From Pyramidobacter piscolens (GTDB lineage: Bacteria; Synergistota; Synergistia; Synergistales; Dethiosulfovibrionaceae), in assembly GCA_004558205.1 (NCBI GenBank), contig SFDM01000036.1, forward strand, positions 1-33,003: 33,003 nucleotides of DNA, written 5' to 3'. This document shows, piece by piece, positions 15,357 through 30,796 of this stretch. The notes beneath the pieces are model-generated. The model was given only the letters and a program-made list of their open reading frames with translations, was not told where the DNA came from and did no database searches. Both the position numbers and the translations under genes were made by a program. The stretch's first letter is position 1. Each line of letters opens with the position of its first letter.

Positions 15357-15384
15357 TTATACCAGGCTCACTCCTTCTTTAAAA
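15356..15384 (-). promoter_or_regulatory. Candidate promoter of the secreted-protein gene
   Basis: On the minus strand, a perfect TATAAT (plus 15356-15361) is preceded by TGG, giving an extended -10 TGnTATAAT. The -35 region (TTTTAA) is poor, as is common with extended -10 promoters. Confidence 0.5.
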
Positions 15385-15465
15385 TTGAGGGGGCTTTCTT
15401 TGAGGCCGCCCCGTTAGGGCATGATAGGCCCTGGTCGGTGGGGGCCTTCGCCTGAGGCCCGTCGC

Positions 15466-15494
15466 TTTAGTTTTATGGCGTTCTGGTATATAAT
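15466..15494 (+). promoter_or_regulatory. Candidate promoter of tatD-tgt-tsaC
   Basis: TATAAT at 15489-15494, with an overlapping extended form TGGTATATA. The -35 (TTTAGT, 17 bases upstream) is weak. The leader to tatD would be about 155 nt, and I see no gene in 15500-15658. Confidence 0.45.
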
Positions 15495-15658
15495 CAGCCG
15501 GACATAATGGAAGAGTCGTGTGCGCTCGCACAGTTCGAAAGGGAGGACTGGCGAAGCTGAAAGAATTCGCTTGCGCCGCCTTCTGCGTTTCAGGCAGCGG
15601 AATTGTCGGAGTGCGCGCTTCTGTGCCCTTCCCATAATTGACGTTAAGGAGTAATCGC

Positions 15659-16435
15659 ATGGATTATATAGACAGTCACTGCCATTTCAACTCACCGGAG
15701 CTTCGCGGGGATATCCCGGAGGAACTGGAGCGCTGCCGGGTTGCGGGGGTGGGGCGGATGGCCGTGATCGGTTCCAATCTGGCCGACAGCGAAGAAGCCG
15801 TGGAGATCTGCCGGAAATTTCCTTCTTATGGATTGTTTCCCGTGGTGGGCATCCATCCTCACGACGCCAAGGACGCCGCCGGCGGGCTGCCGGAGCGTCT
15901 TCTTGAATTGGCGGCGCTGCCTGAGGTGCGCGCTTGGGGCGAGATCGGCCTGGACTATCACTACGACCTTTCACCTCGCGACGTGCAGCGCCGTGTGCTG
16001 GCCCAACAGCTTGAGGCGGCGGCCCGCATGGATAAGCCCGTGGTGTTCCACGTGCGCGAGGCCTATGACGATTTCTGGCCTATCATCGAGCAGGCCGGCG
16101 CCCCCAAAAAGGCGGTGCTTCACTGTTTTTCGGGCGCTCGGGAAGACGCGGAAAAAGCGCTGGGCCTGGGGTGGAAGATCGGCGTCACCGGCGTGATCAC
16201 CTTCGCCCGTGCTGAGGAGTTCCGCGCGGTCATCAAAGAAATTCCCCTGGAGTCGCTCTTGTGTGAGACCGACTCGCCCTGGATGGCTCCAGTTCCGTTC
16301 AGGGGAAGCGTAAACGTTCCTTCCCGCGTGCCCTTGGTCTACGCGAAGCTGGCCCAGGTGAAGGAATCGGACCTGGAGTATCTCAAGGCGCAGATTTGGC
16401 GCAACTGTTTCGATTTTTATGGTTTGGAGGAGTAA
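15659..16435 (+). CDS. tatD: TatD-family metal-dependent hydrolase / DNase
   Basis: A TIM-barrel hydrolase of 258 aa. The metal ligands of the family are all visible: HCH in IDSHCHFN near the N-terminus, Glu in AWGEIGLDYHY, His in VVFHVREA, His in VLHCFSG, and Asp in LCETDSPWM. TatD proteins are 3'-5' exonucleases or D-aminoacyl-tRNA-like hydrolases, and the exact substrate is not readable here. I chose ATG 15659 because AAGGAG sits 7 bases upstream and the protein then opens in the family manner. An in-frame start 21 bases earlier has no such site. Its stop is two bases before the tgt start. Confidence 0.93.
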   Translation: MDYIDSHCHFNSPELRGDIPEELERCRVAGVGRMAVIGSNLADSEEAVEICRKFPSYGLFPVVGIHPHDAKDAAGGLPERLLELAALPEVRAWGEIGLDYHYDLSPRDVQRRVLAQQLEAAARMDKPVVFHVREAYDDFWPIIEQAGAPKKAVLHCFSGAREDAEKALGLGWKIGVTGVITFARAEEFRAVIKEIPLESLLCETDSPWMAPVPFRGSVNVPSRVPLVYAKLAQVKESDLEYLKAQIWRNCFDFYGLEE

Positions 16436-16437
16436 GA

Positions 16438-17565
16438 GTGTTTGAATACAAACTGATTGCCCAATGCCCCGAGACGGGAGCGAGGGCGGGGGAGTTTGTG
16501 ACGCCCCACGGCGTTATCCCCACACCCGTTTTTATGCCCGTGGGCACCCAGGCTACGGTGAAGGCCATGAGCCCTCGAGAGTTGAAGGAGATCGACGCGC
16601 GCATTATCCTGTCGAATACCTACCACCTCTTCCTGCGTCCCGGCCCCGACCTGATCGCCAAAGCCGGGGGCCTGCACGGCTTTATGAACTGGGACCGTCC
16701 TGTTTTGACCGACAGCGGCGGTTTTCAGGTCTTTTCTCTCGCGAAGATCAACAAGATCATGGAGGACGGGGTCGAGTTCCGTTCCCATCTCGACGGGAGC
16801 CGTTATATGATGACGCCGGAGCTGGCCACTGAAATTCAGCAGAAGCTGGGCGCCGACATTGCCATGTGTTTCGATCAGTGTGTCAAGCTGCCCTGCACCC
16901 GCGAAGAGGCGGTTCCCGCCGTGGAGCGCACGCTGCATTGGGCCAGACGCTGTCAGGAAGCCCATAGCCGCCGGGATCAGGCCTTGTTCGGCATTGTCCA
17001 GGGCGGCCTTTTTGACGACCTGCGCGCACATTGCGCCGACGAACTGGCGGCGATGGACTTTCCGGGCTACGGCATAGGCGGGCTCTCGGTGGGCGAGAGC
17101 CATGCCGAGATGTACCGCTGCCTTGAAAAGCTTATGCCCCACATGCCCGCCGGCAAGCCTCGCTACCTGATGGGCGTGGGGCATCCCGCCAATCTGATCG
17201 AGGGCATCGCGCGCGGCGTGGATATGTTCGACTGCGTGCTTCCCACGCGCAACGGCCGCACGGGGACGCTGTTTACCCACGACGGCAAGCTCAACATCAA
17301 ACACAGCCGCTACACCGAGGATTTTTCGCCCATCGACTCGGAATGCGAATGCTACACCTGCAAAAACTTCACGCGGGCCTACGTCCGCCATCTCTACAGG
17401 ACCGGCGAGATTCTGGGCGCGCGGCTGTGCAGCTGGCACAATATCCATTTCCTGGTCCATCTCGTCGCGGGAGCCCGCCAAGCCATCATCGAAGGACGCT
17501 TCCCCGAGTATCGGCGCAAATTTATGACAGGCTATGAAGGTGGCATCTACTGTGAAAAAATATGA
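16438..17565 (+). CDS. tgt: Queuine/preQ1 tRNA-ribosyltransferase
   Basis: Exchanges guanine 34 of GUN-anticodon tRNAs for a queuosine precursor (375 aa). It has DSGGFQVFSL with the catalytic Asp, GIVQGG, GGLSVGES, and DCVLPTRNGRTGTLF with the nucleophilic Asp. The zinc site CECYTC is followed about 30 residues later by a His in LCSWHN. The GTG at 16438 is chosen because GGAGGAG, overlapping the tatD stop, lies 5 bases upstream and the protein then starts VFEYKLI. An upstream in-frame ATG lies inside tatD. No other queuosine gene is in the window. Confidence 0.97.
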   Translation: MFEYKLIAQCPETGARAGEFVTPHGVIPTPVFMPVGTQATVKAMSPRELKEIDARIILSNTYHLFLRPGPDLIAKAGGLHGFMNWDRPVLTDSGGFQVFSLAKINKIMEDGVEFRSHLDGSRYMMTPELATEIQQKLGADIAMCFDQCVKLPCTREEAVPAVERTLHWARRCQEAHSRRDQALFGIVQGGLFDDLRAHCADELAAMDFPGYGIGGLSVGESHAEMYRCLEKLMPHMPAGKPRYLMGVGHPANLIEGIARGVDMFDCVLPTRNGRTGTLFTHDGKLNIKHSRYTEDFSPIDSECECYTCKNFTRAYVRHLYRTGEILGARLCSWHNIHFLVHLVAGARQAIIEGRFPEYRRKFMTGYEGGIYCEKI

Positions 17566-18517
17566 CAACGTGGTCGCGCTGGACTTCTGGAATCCCGATA
17601 AAGAAGTGATTGCCGAAGCCGCTCGGCTGATTCGAAGCGGACAGCTTGTGGCCTTTCCCACCGAAACCGTCTACGGCCTTGGCGCCAACGCCTTGGACCC
17701 CGGCGCCGTGAAGAAAATTTATGCGGCCAAGGGGCGGCCCTCGGACAACCCGCTGATCCTGCACTTTCCCGATCCTGAATCCGTCGAAAAGATTGCCTAT
17801 GTGGACGCCCGAGCCCGGCGGCTCATGGACCGCTTCTGGCCCGGACCGCTGACGCTGGTGCTTCCCGTCAGGGACTGTGTGCCGCCTGAAGCCCGCGCTG
17901 GCCTGCCCTCGGTAGGCTGCCGGATGCCCGACTACCCTGTGGCGCTGGCGTTTTTCGCCGCCTGCGGCGTTCCTGTGGCGGGCCCCAGCGCCAATAAAAG
18001 CGGCCGACCCAGCCCGACCAATGCCCAGACCGTGGCAGAGGACTTTGGAAGCGACGTGGCCATGATCCTGGACGCCGGTGACTGCCGCGTGGGCGTGGAA
18101 TCTACGGTGCTGGACGTGACCGACAGGATCCCGGTGCTGCTGCGCCCGGGCGGAATCTCCATGGAACAGCTTCAGGATTTTCTGGGCGAGGTGGCCTTGC
18201 CCGTAGGGCTGAACCAGCTCAAAAAATCGCCGGGCACGCGCTACCGCCATTATGCGCCCAAGGTGGAGGTTCGGATCTGGGAACCGGGACAGCCCTTTCT
18301 GTGGCCCGAAAGGTTTACCTACGCCGGCGTGGACCCTTCCGAAGCGCCTGCCAGCCGCCAGATCCTCTTTAAGGACTTTGAAGGCTATGCCCACGGTTTA
18401 TTCTCGGCCCTCCGCGATTTGGAGCGGGACGGTCTGCCGATCGTGGCGCAGTGGCCGCCTCTGGCGGGCATTGGCCGGGCGCTGCGCGACCGGATCTCCC
18501 GCGCCGCGGGACGCTGA
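17552..18517 (+). CDS. tsaC: L-threonylcarbamoyladenylate synthase (Sua5/TsaC)
   Basis: Makes threonylcarbamoyl-AMP for the t6A37 modification of ANN-decoding tRNAs (321 aa from this start). The YrdC domain occupies about the first 200 residues, with LVAFPTETVYGLGANA, YAAKGRPSDNPLILH, FWPGPLTLVL, GPSANKSGRPSPT and ESTVLDV. The conserved linker SPGTRYRHYAPK follows and then a degenerate Sua5 domain, so this is the longer Sua5 type. The start overlaps the end of tgt. GTG 17552 has GAAGGTGG 8 bases upstream. An in-frame ATG at 17534 is a possible alternative that adds six residues. Confidence 0.93.
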   Translation: MKKYDNVVALDFWNPDKEVIAEAARLIRSGQLVAFPTETVYGLGANALDPGAVKKIYAAKGRPSDNPLILHFPDPESVEKIAYVDARARRLMDRFWPGPLTLVLPVRDCVPPEARAGLPSVGCRMPDYPVALAFFAACGVPVAGPSANKSGRPSPTNAQTVAEDFGSDVAMILDAGDCRVGVESTVLDVTDRIPVLLRPGGISMEQLQDFLGEVALPVGLNQLKKSPGTRYRHYAPKVEVRIWEPGQPFLWPERFTYAGVDPSEAPASRQILFKDFEGYAHGLFSALRDLERDGLPIVAQWPPLAGIGRALRDRISRAAGR

Positions 18518-18577
18518 GTGAACGCCTGAAGGCCTATCGGTGAAGAGATTGACGTTGCAGAGAAGACGGAGGAGTCT

Positions 18578-20047
18578 ATGAAGGTTATTTACGATATCAA
18601 TAAGAACGTAGTGCTGCGCGTCAATCTGACTATCTGCCTGGTGATCACCCTGGGATTTGTGTGCAGCGCCTACATGAACTACCGAAGTTATGGCGCCGTG
18701 GTTCGCGACGACATCGAAAACATCTCGAAGCTGACGGCGCTGGGCGTCTACTCACGGGTTGACAACGACCTGACCAAGCCCGTCTTCGTCTCCAGCACCA
18801 TGGCGGCCGACACCTTTCTGAAGAAATGGCTGCGCGAGGAAAAGGAACTGAAAGATGACCCTGAACATCAGCGCTACCTTCTGGAATATTTGAAAGCGCT
18901 GAAAAAACGTTATGACTATAACTCTGTCTTTCTGGTATCTTCCAAGAGCGACGTCTATTACCATTTCGGGGGCGTGCATAAGGTCATCAGCCCCCAGAAC
19001 GCTCACGACGTCTGGTATTACGATTTTCTGGCGATGAACAAAAGCTGGGCGCTCGACGTAGACGTGGACGAAGCGGACAACAACGCGCTGACTGTCTTTG
19101 TCAACTGCCGCATCGAAGACGGCGACGGAAAGCTGATGGGCGTCGTCGGAGTGGGCATTAAAATGTATCACCTTCAGGAAATGCTGAGGCGTTATGAGCA
19201 GGAATTCCAACTGCGGGCCTTCCTTGTGGACCGAAATGGAGTTGTGCAGGTCCATACTGACCGCAGTCTGATTGAAAAGGCCAATCTTTTCACCCTTCTG
19301 CCGGTGGAGAGCCTGAGGGAAGATATCCTGGGGAACCTCGAAACCCCCGAAATGCACTGGTACCCTCAGGAATTGCTGGACCACTGCCTGATCACCTGCT
19401 ACGTCAAGAGCATGGACTGGTACCTTGTGGTGGAGAAGGACACCCGCGTCCTTCAAGAAGCGTTCTTTATGCAGCTGAAACAGGATCTTGCCATGGCTTT
19501 CATTCTCCTGTTGATACTCCTTTATGTCAGCACGTGGCTGGTTTCCAGGTTCAATAAAACCGTTCTTGAAAAGGCCACCACCGACGAGCTGACCCATTTG
19601 CCAAACCGCCAGGCCTTCAATCTCCTGTTCGCCGAAAAATTGGCGCGTCTGGAACATCACGGCGCCGAGACCCTTTTTATCCTGGACGTGGACGAGTTCA
19701 AGAGGATCAACGACTTTGGCGGGCACCTTTACGGCGACTCTGTGCTGGTTGCCGTGGCGCAGCAGCTGCGGGGCTGTCTCGGGGAGTCCGCCTATCTGGC
19801 GCGCTGGGGCGGCGATGAATTCGTCGGGATCATGCCTCTTTCTCAGGACGAATCGGTGAGGCTGCTGAACGACCTTTCCGCGGCCATACAGAGCGAAGGC
19901 CGCGCCAGAAACTGCGTGCTGACGGTCAGCATCGGCGTGACGGCCCTGAAAAGGGACGATACCATGGATTCGGCTCTGCTTCGCGCCGACGACGCCATGT
20001 ATCGGTCCAAAAACAAAGGCCACGGCCTGGTCACCGCGGCGCTGTAA
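18578..20047 (+). CDS. Membrane diguanylate cyclase with an extracytoplasmic sensor domain
   Basis: A 489-aa signalling protein predicted to make cyclic di-GMP. A first membrane helix (about 13-33) is followed by a ~270-residue extracytoplasmic region with dCache-like features (YYHFGG, WYYDFLAMNKSWALDVDVDEADN, VVGVGIKM). A second helix lies at about 303-322, and the C-terminal GGDEF domain has an intact RWGGDEF (409-415), so catalysis is expected. The usual RxxD inhibitory site upstream of GGDEF is absent, suggesting no product feedback through that site. The ligand is unknown. GGAGGAG precedes the ATG. It stands alone between tsaC and tRNA-Leu. Confidence 0.92.
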   Translation: MKVIYDINKNVVLRVNLTICLVITLGFVCSAYMNYRSYGAVVRDDIENISKLTALGVYSRVDNDLTKPVFVSSTMAADTFLKKWLREEKELKDDPEHQRYLLEYLKALKKRYDYNSVFLVSSKSDVYYHFGGVHKVISPQNAHDVWYYDFLAMNKSWALDVDVDEADNNALTVFVNCRIEDGDGKLMGVVGVGIKMYHLQEMLRRYEQEFQLRAFLVDRNGVVQVHTDRSLIEKANLFTLLPVESLREDILGNLETPEMHWYPQELLDHCLITCYVKSMDWYLVVEKDTRVLQEAFFMQLKQDLAMAFILLLILLYVSTWLVSRFNKTVLEKATTDELTHLPNRQAFNLLFAEKLARLEHHGAETLFILDVDEFKRINDFGGHLYGDSVLVAVAQQLRGCLGESAYLARWGGDEFVGIMPLSQDESVRLLNDLSAAIQSEGRARNCVLTVSIGVTALKRDDTMDSALLRADDAMYRSKNKGHGLVTAAL

Positions 20048-20155
20048 CCGAAGGCGGGATAGACTTTGAGCCCTGATTGCGCCTTCACGGGGGGCCTGAA
20101 TTTTTTCTGGGAAAAAGTTCCTGAAAAATTTCTTGAAAAAAATTCAATTGGGGGC

Positions 20156-20184
20156 TTGCCAAAATGCGAATCGCCATTTATAAT
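20156..20184 (+). promoter_or_regulatory. Promoter of tRNA-Leu
   Basis: TTGCCA (20156-20161) and a perfect TATAAT (20179-20184) are separated by 17 bases. The start should lie near 20191, only about 13 bases before the tRNA. The -10 and initiation region closely resembles that upstream of rpoB (20387-20407). Confidence 0.8.
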
Positions 20185-20203
20185 GCTCTGGTGTTCAGGA
20201 AAC

Positions 20204-20290
20204 GCCCGGGTGGCGGAATTGGTAGACGCGCTAGATTCAGGTTCTAGTGGGCACTGGCCTATGGGAGTTCGAGTCTCCCCTCGGGCACCA
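20204..20290 (+). tRNA. tRNA-Leu (anticodon CAG)
   Basis: An 87-nt class II tRNA with CCA encoded. The acceptor GCCCGGG (20204-20210) pairs with CTCGGGC (20280-20286), with one G-U. Discriminator A and CCA follow. The D arm (TGGCGGAATTGGTAGACGCG) is typical of bacterial tRNA-Leu. The anticodon stem CTAGA/TCTAG encloses TTCAGGT, giving anticodon CAG for CUG codons. A long variable arm and a T arm with GTTCGAGTC are present. Confidence 0.97.
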
Positions 20291-20327
20291 TCGTTTCTCT
20301 GTGATGGACATGTCACCGATACGTGAG

Positions 20328-20365
20328 GGCTGCATTGAGTCAATGACTTGATGCAGCCTTTTTTT
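20328..20365 (+). terminator. Intrinsic terminator after tRNA-Leu
   Basis: GGCTGCATTGAG (20328-20339) pairs with CTTGATGCAGCC (20347-20358), 12 bp including two G-U wobbles, around a 7-nt loop. Seven T follow. It separates the tRNA transcript from rpoB. Confidence 0.9.
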
Positions 20366-20386
20366 GTCATCTTTTCAGGGGGAAAT

Positions 20387-20407
20387 GCCATTTATACTTC
20401 TGTGGTG
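20387..20407 (+). promoter_or_regulatory. Candidate rpoB promoter
   Basis: TATACT at 20393-20398 lies within a 21-nt block that matches the tRNA-Leu promoter block (20173-20193) at 18 positions. No good -35 is seen at 17 bases. TTTTCA at 20372-20377 is 15 bases upstream. The remainder of 20408-20550 is a leader of about 145 nt, rich in T near its end, with no gene. Confidence 0.5.
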
Positions 20408-20550
20408 AAGAAACGATAAGCTGTTGAAATTGGCGGGCTGGCGCTCGGTTTGGAAGAAGAGAGCCCAGGTCGTCTCTTTGGCGTCGAAATTTTCTTTCTA
20501 GTTGGATTTTTTGTTTTGGATTTACTTTTTGCAGGGAGGTCATCTGCCGC

Positions 20551-24354
<3,804 letters not shown>

Positions 24355-24356
24355 TC

Positions 24357-29441
<5,085 letters not shown>

Positions 29442-29552
29442 GAAACAAAAAACTTCTGCTTCAGAATGGCTGGACTTTTTTCTACGGAAGGGGAATTTTT
29501 GCCGAAGTTAGTTAATTTTTAGCGGAAAAACTCCCATTGAAATTACACGAAC

Positions 29553-29588
29553 CGGGGCGTGCTAAAAGCTTGACATTAGCGCGCCCCG
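29553..29588 (+). terminator. Hairpin after rpoC, overlapping the rpsL promoter
   Basis: CGGGGCGTGCT (29553-29563) pairs with AGCGCGCCCCG (29578-29588), 11 bp with one G-U, around a 14-nt loop. TTGTTATTATTCCTT follows, a moderate U-rich tract. It probably ends the rpoBC transcript. The TTGACA of the next promoter lies in the loop and its spacer in the 3' arm. Confidence 0.65.
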
Positions 29589-29598
29589 TTGTTATTAT
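29570..29598 (+). promoter_or_regulatory. Promoter of rpsL-rpsG-fusA-tuf
   Basis: TTGACA (29570-29575, perfect) and TATTAT (29593-29598) are separated by 17 bases. Transcription should begin near 29606, giving a leader of about 300 nt before rpsL. Confidence 0.8.
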
Positions 29599-29643
29599 TC
29601 CTTAGTGTCTTTCGTGCGGAGGGTGAGCTGTGTCTTGTCTCTG

Positions 29644-29722
29644 AACCGCTGAATCCAACTTCGCTGGGCGTGATCCCTTCGGGGAAATGAACAGTGATAA
29701 TAAAGCGGTTTAGTCTGCCGCT
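29644..29722 (+). promoter_or_regulatory. Structured segment of the rpsL leader RNA
   Basis: AACCGCT (29644-29650) can pair with AGCGGTT (29704-29710). That same AGCGG can instead pair with CCGCT (29718-29722), so two folds exclude each other. Between them is a UUCG-capped hairpin, TCCC-TTCG-GGGA (29674-29685). No credible gene lies in this leader. Confidence 0.5.
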
Positions 29723-29737
29723 CGCCGAATTGAGTCT

Positions 29738-29777
29738 GGCCTGAGAAGGAAACGTTTCCGAGAAAGGCCGATTTTTT
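29738..29777 (+). terminator. Terminator-like hairpin in the rpsL leader
   Basis: GGCCT (29738-29742) pairs with AGGCC (29765-29769). Inside lies a symmetric internal loop with GAGAA on both sides, then the palindrome GGAAAC/GTTTCC. GA and six T follow (29772-29777). It stands 130 bases before rpsL, within the same transcript, so it may act as an attenuator. Confidence 0.6.
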
Positions 29778-29907
29778 CTCCGCTAGGGAGACTTTGCCAG
29801 GCAGATAACTGGACCGGCATTACGTGAAGATACGGAAGGCTGCCGAAGAGGAGTGGTCCCTTCGGTTGAAGCTTAATATAAATTTTTCAGAAGAAGGAGG
29901 AAATAGC

Positions 29908-30282
29908 GTGCCAACAATTAACCAACTTGTGCGCAAGGGCCGCAGTCAGCCGACTTACAAGTCCGACTCTCCCGCACTGCAGAACTGCCCCGTTCGCCGC
30001 GGCGTCTGCACCCGTGTTTACACGGTAACTCCCAAGAAGCCGAACTCGGCTCTTCGTAAGGTGGCCCGTGTCCGTCTTACGAACGGAATTGAAGTTACGT
30101 CTTATATCCCGGGTGAAGGCCACAACCTTCAGGAGCACTCTGTGGTGCTTGTGCGCGGCGGTCGTGTTAAGGACCTTCCCGGCGTAAGATACCACATTGT
30201 CCGCGGTAGTCTCGACTGTGGCGGCGTTGCAGATCGCAAGCGCAGTCGTTCCAAGTACGGCGCCCGCCGTCCCAAGAAGTAA
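29908..30282 (+). CDS. rpsL: 30S ribosomal protein S12
   Basis: S12 of the small subunit decoding centre (124 aa, the standard length). It begins PTINQLVRKGR after the initiator and contains TPKKPNSALRKVARVRL and GGRVKDLPGVRYHIVRG. The two lysines whose changes give streptomycin resistance elsewhere are both present. The GTG at 29908 is the start because AAGGAGG lies 8 bases upstream and it gives the family N-terminus exactly. Upstream in-frame codons would add 28 unrelated residues from the leader. It is the first gene of the str operon. Confidence 0.98.
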   Translation: MPTINQLVRKGRSQPTYKSDSPALQNCPVRRGVCTRVYTVTPKKPNSALRKVARVRLTNGIEVTSYIPGEGHNLQEHSVVLVRGGRVKDLPGVRYHIVRGSLDCGGVADRKRSRSKYGARRPKK

Positions 30283-30300
30283 GGTTAAGGAGGGAATTTC

Positions 30301-30771
30301 ATGCCGCGAAAAGGGCATGTTAGAAAACGCGAAACCCTTGGTGATGCCAATTTTGGCAACAAGGTGATCACGAAGTTCATCAACACGCTGATGCTCGAAG
30401 GCAAAAAGAGCACTGCCGAAGCGATCATGTACGGCGCGCTGGAGCAGGCTTCTGAAAAGCTGAAAGCTGAACCCATGGCGATCTTCGAAAAAGCCATGGA
30501 AAATGTCAGGCCTCTCGTTGAAGTCCGCTCACGCCGAGTGGGCGGCGCCACCTATCAGGTCCCCGTCGAAGTTGCCCCCGCGCGCGCCCAAGCTCTTGCG
30601 ATCCGCTGGATTATCTCCTATGCGCGCAGCAAAAAAGGTATGCCCATGGCTGAACGCCTCGCCCGCGAGCTGATGGACGCCTACAACAACGAAGGCAGCG
30701 CCGTTAAAAAGCGCGAAGACACCCACAAGATGGCAGAGGCCAACAGAGCTTTCGCCCACTATCGCTGGTAA
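30301..30771 (+). CDS. rpsG: 30S ribosomal protein S7
   Basis: Primary 16S rRNA binder of the small-subunit head (156 aa, the usual length). It opens MPRKGHVRKRE and has NTLMLEGKKSTAEAI, the stretch MENVRPLVEVRSRRVGGATY, and a C-terminus ending HKMAEANRAFAHYRW. GGAGG lies 8 bases before the ATG, 18 bases after rpsL. In E. coli S7 represses its own operon by binding the rpsL-rpsG gap. Here that gap is too short for such a site, which makes the long upstream leader the more likely regulatory target. Confidence 0.98.
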   Translation: MPRKGHVRKRETLGDANFGNKVITKFINTLMLEGKKSTAEAIMYGALEQASEKLKAEPMAIFEKAMENVRPLVEVRSRRVGGATYQVPVEVAPARAQALAIRWIISYARSKKGMPMAERLARELMDAYNNEGSAVKKREDTHKMAEANRAFAHYRW

Positions 30772-30796
30772 TCAGCGTTAGTTTTTGGTGAAGTCT

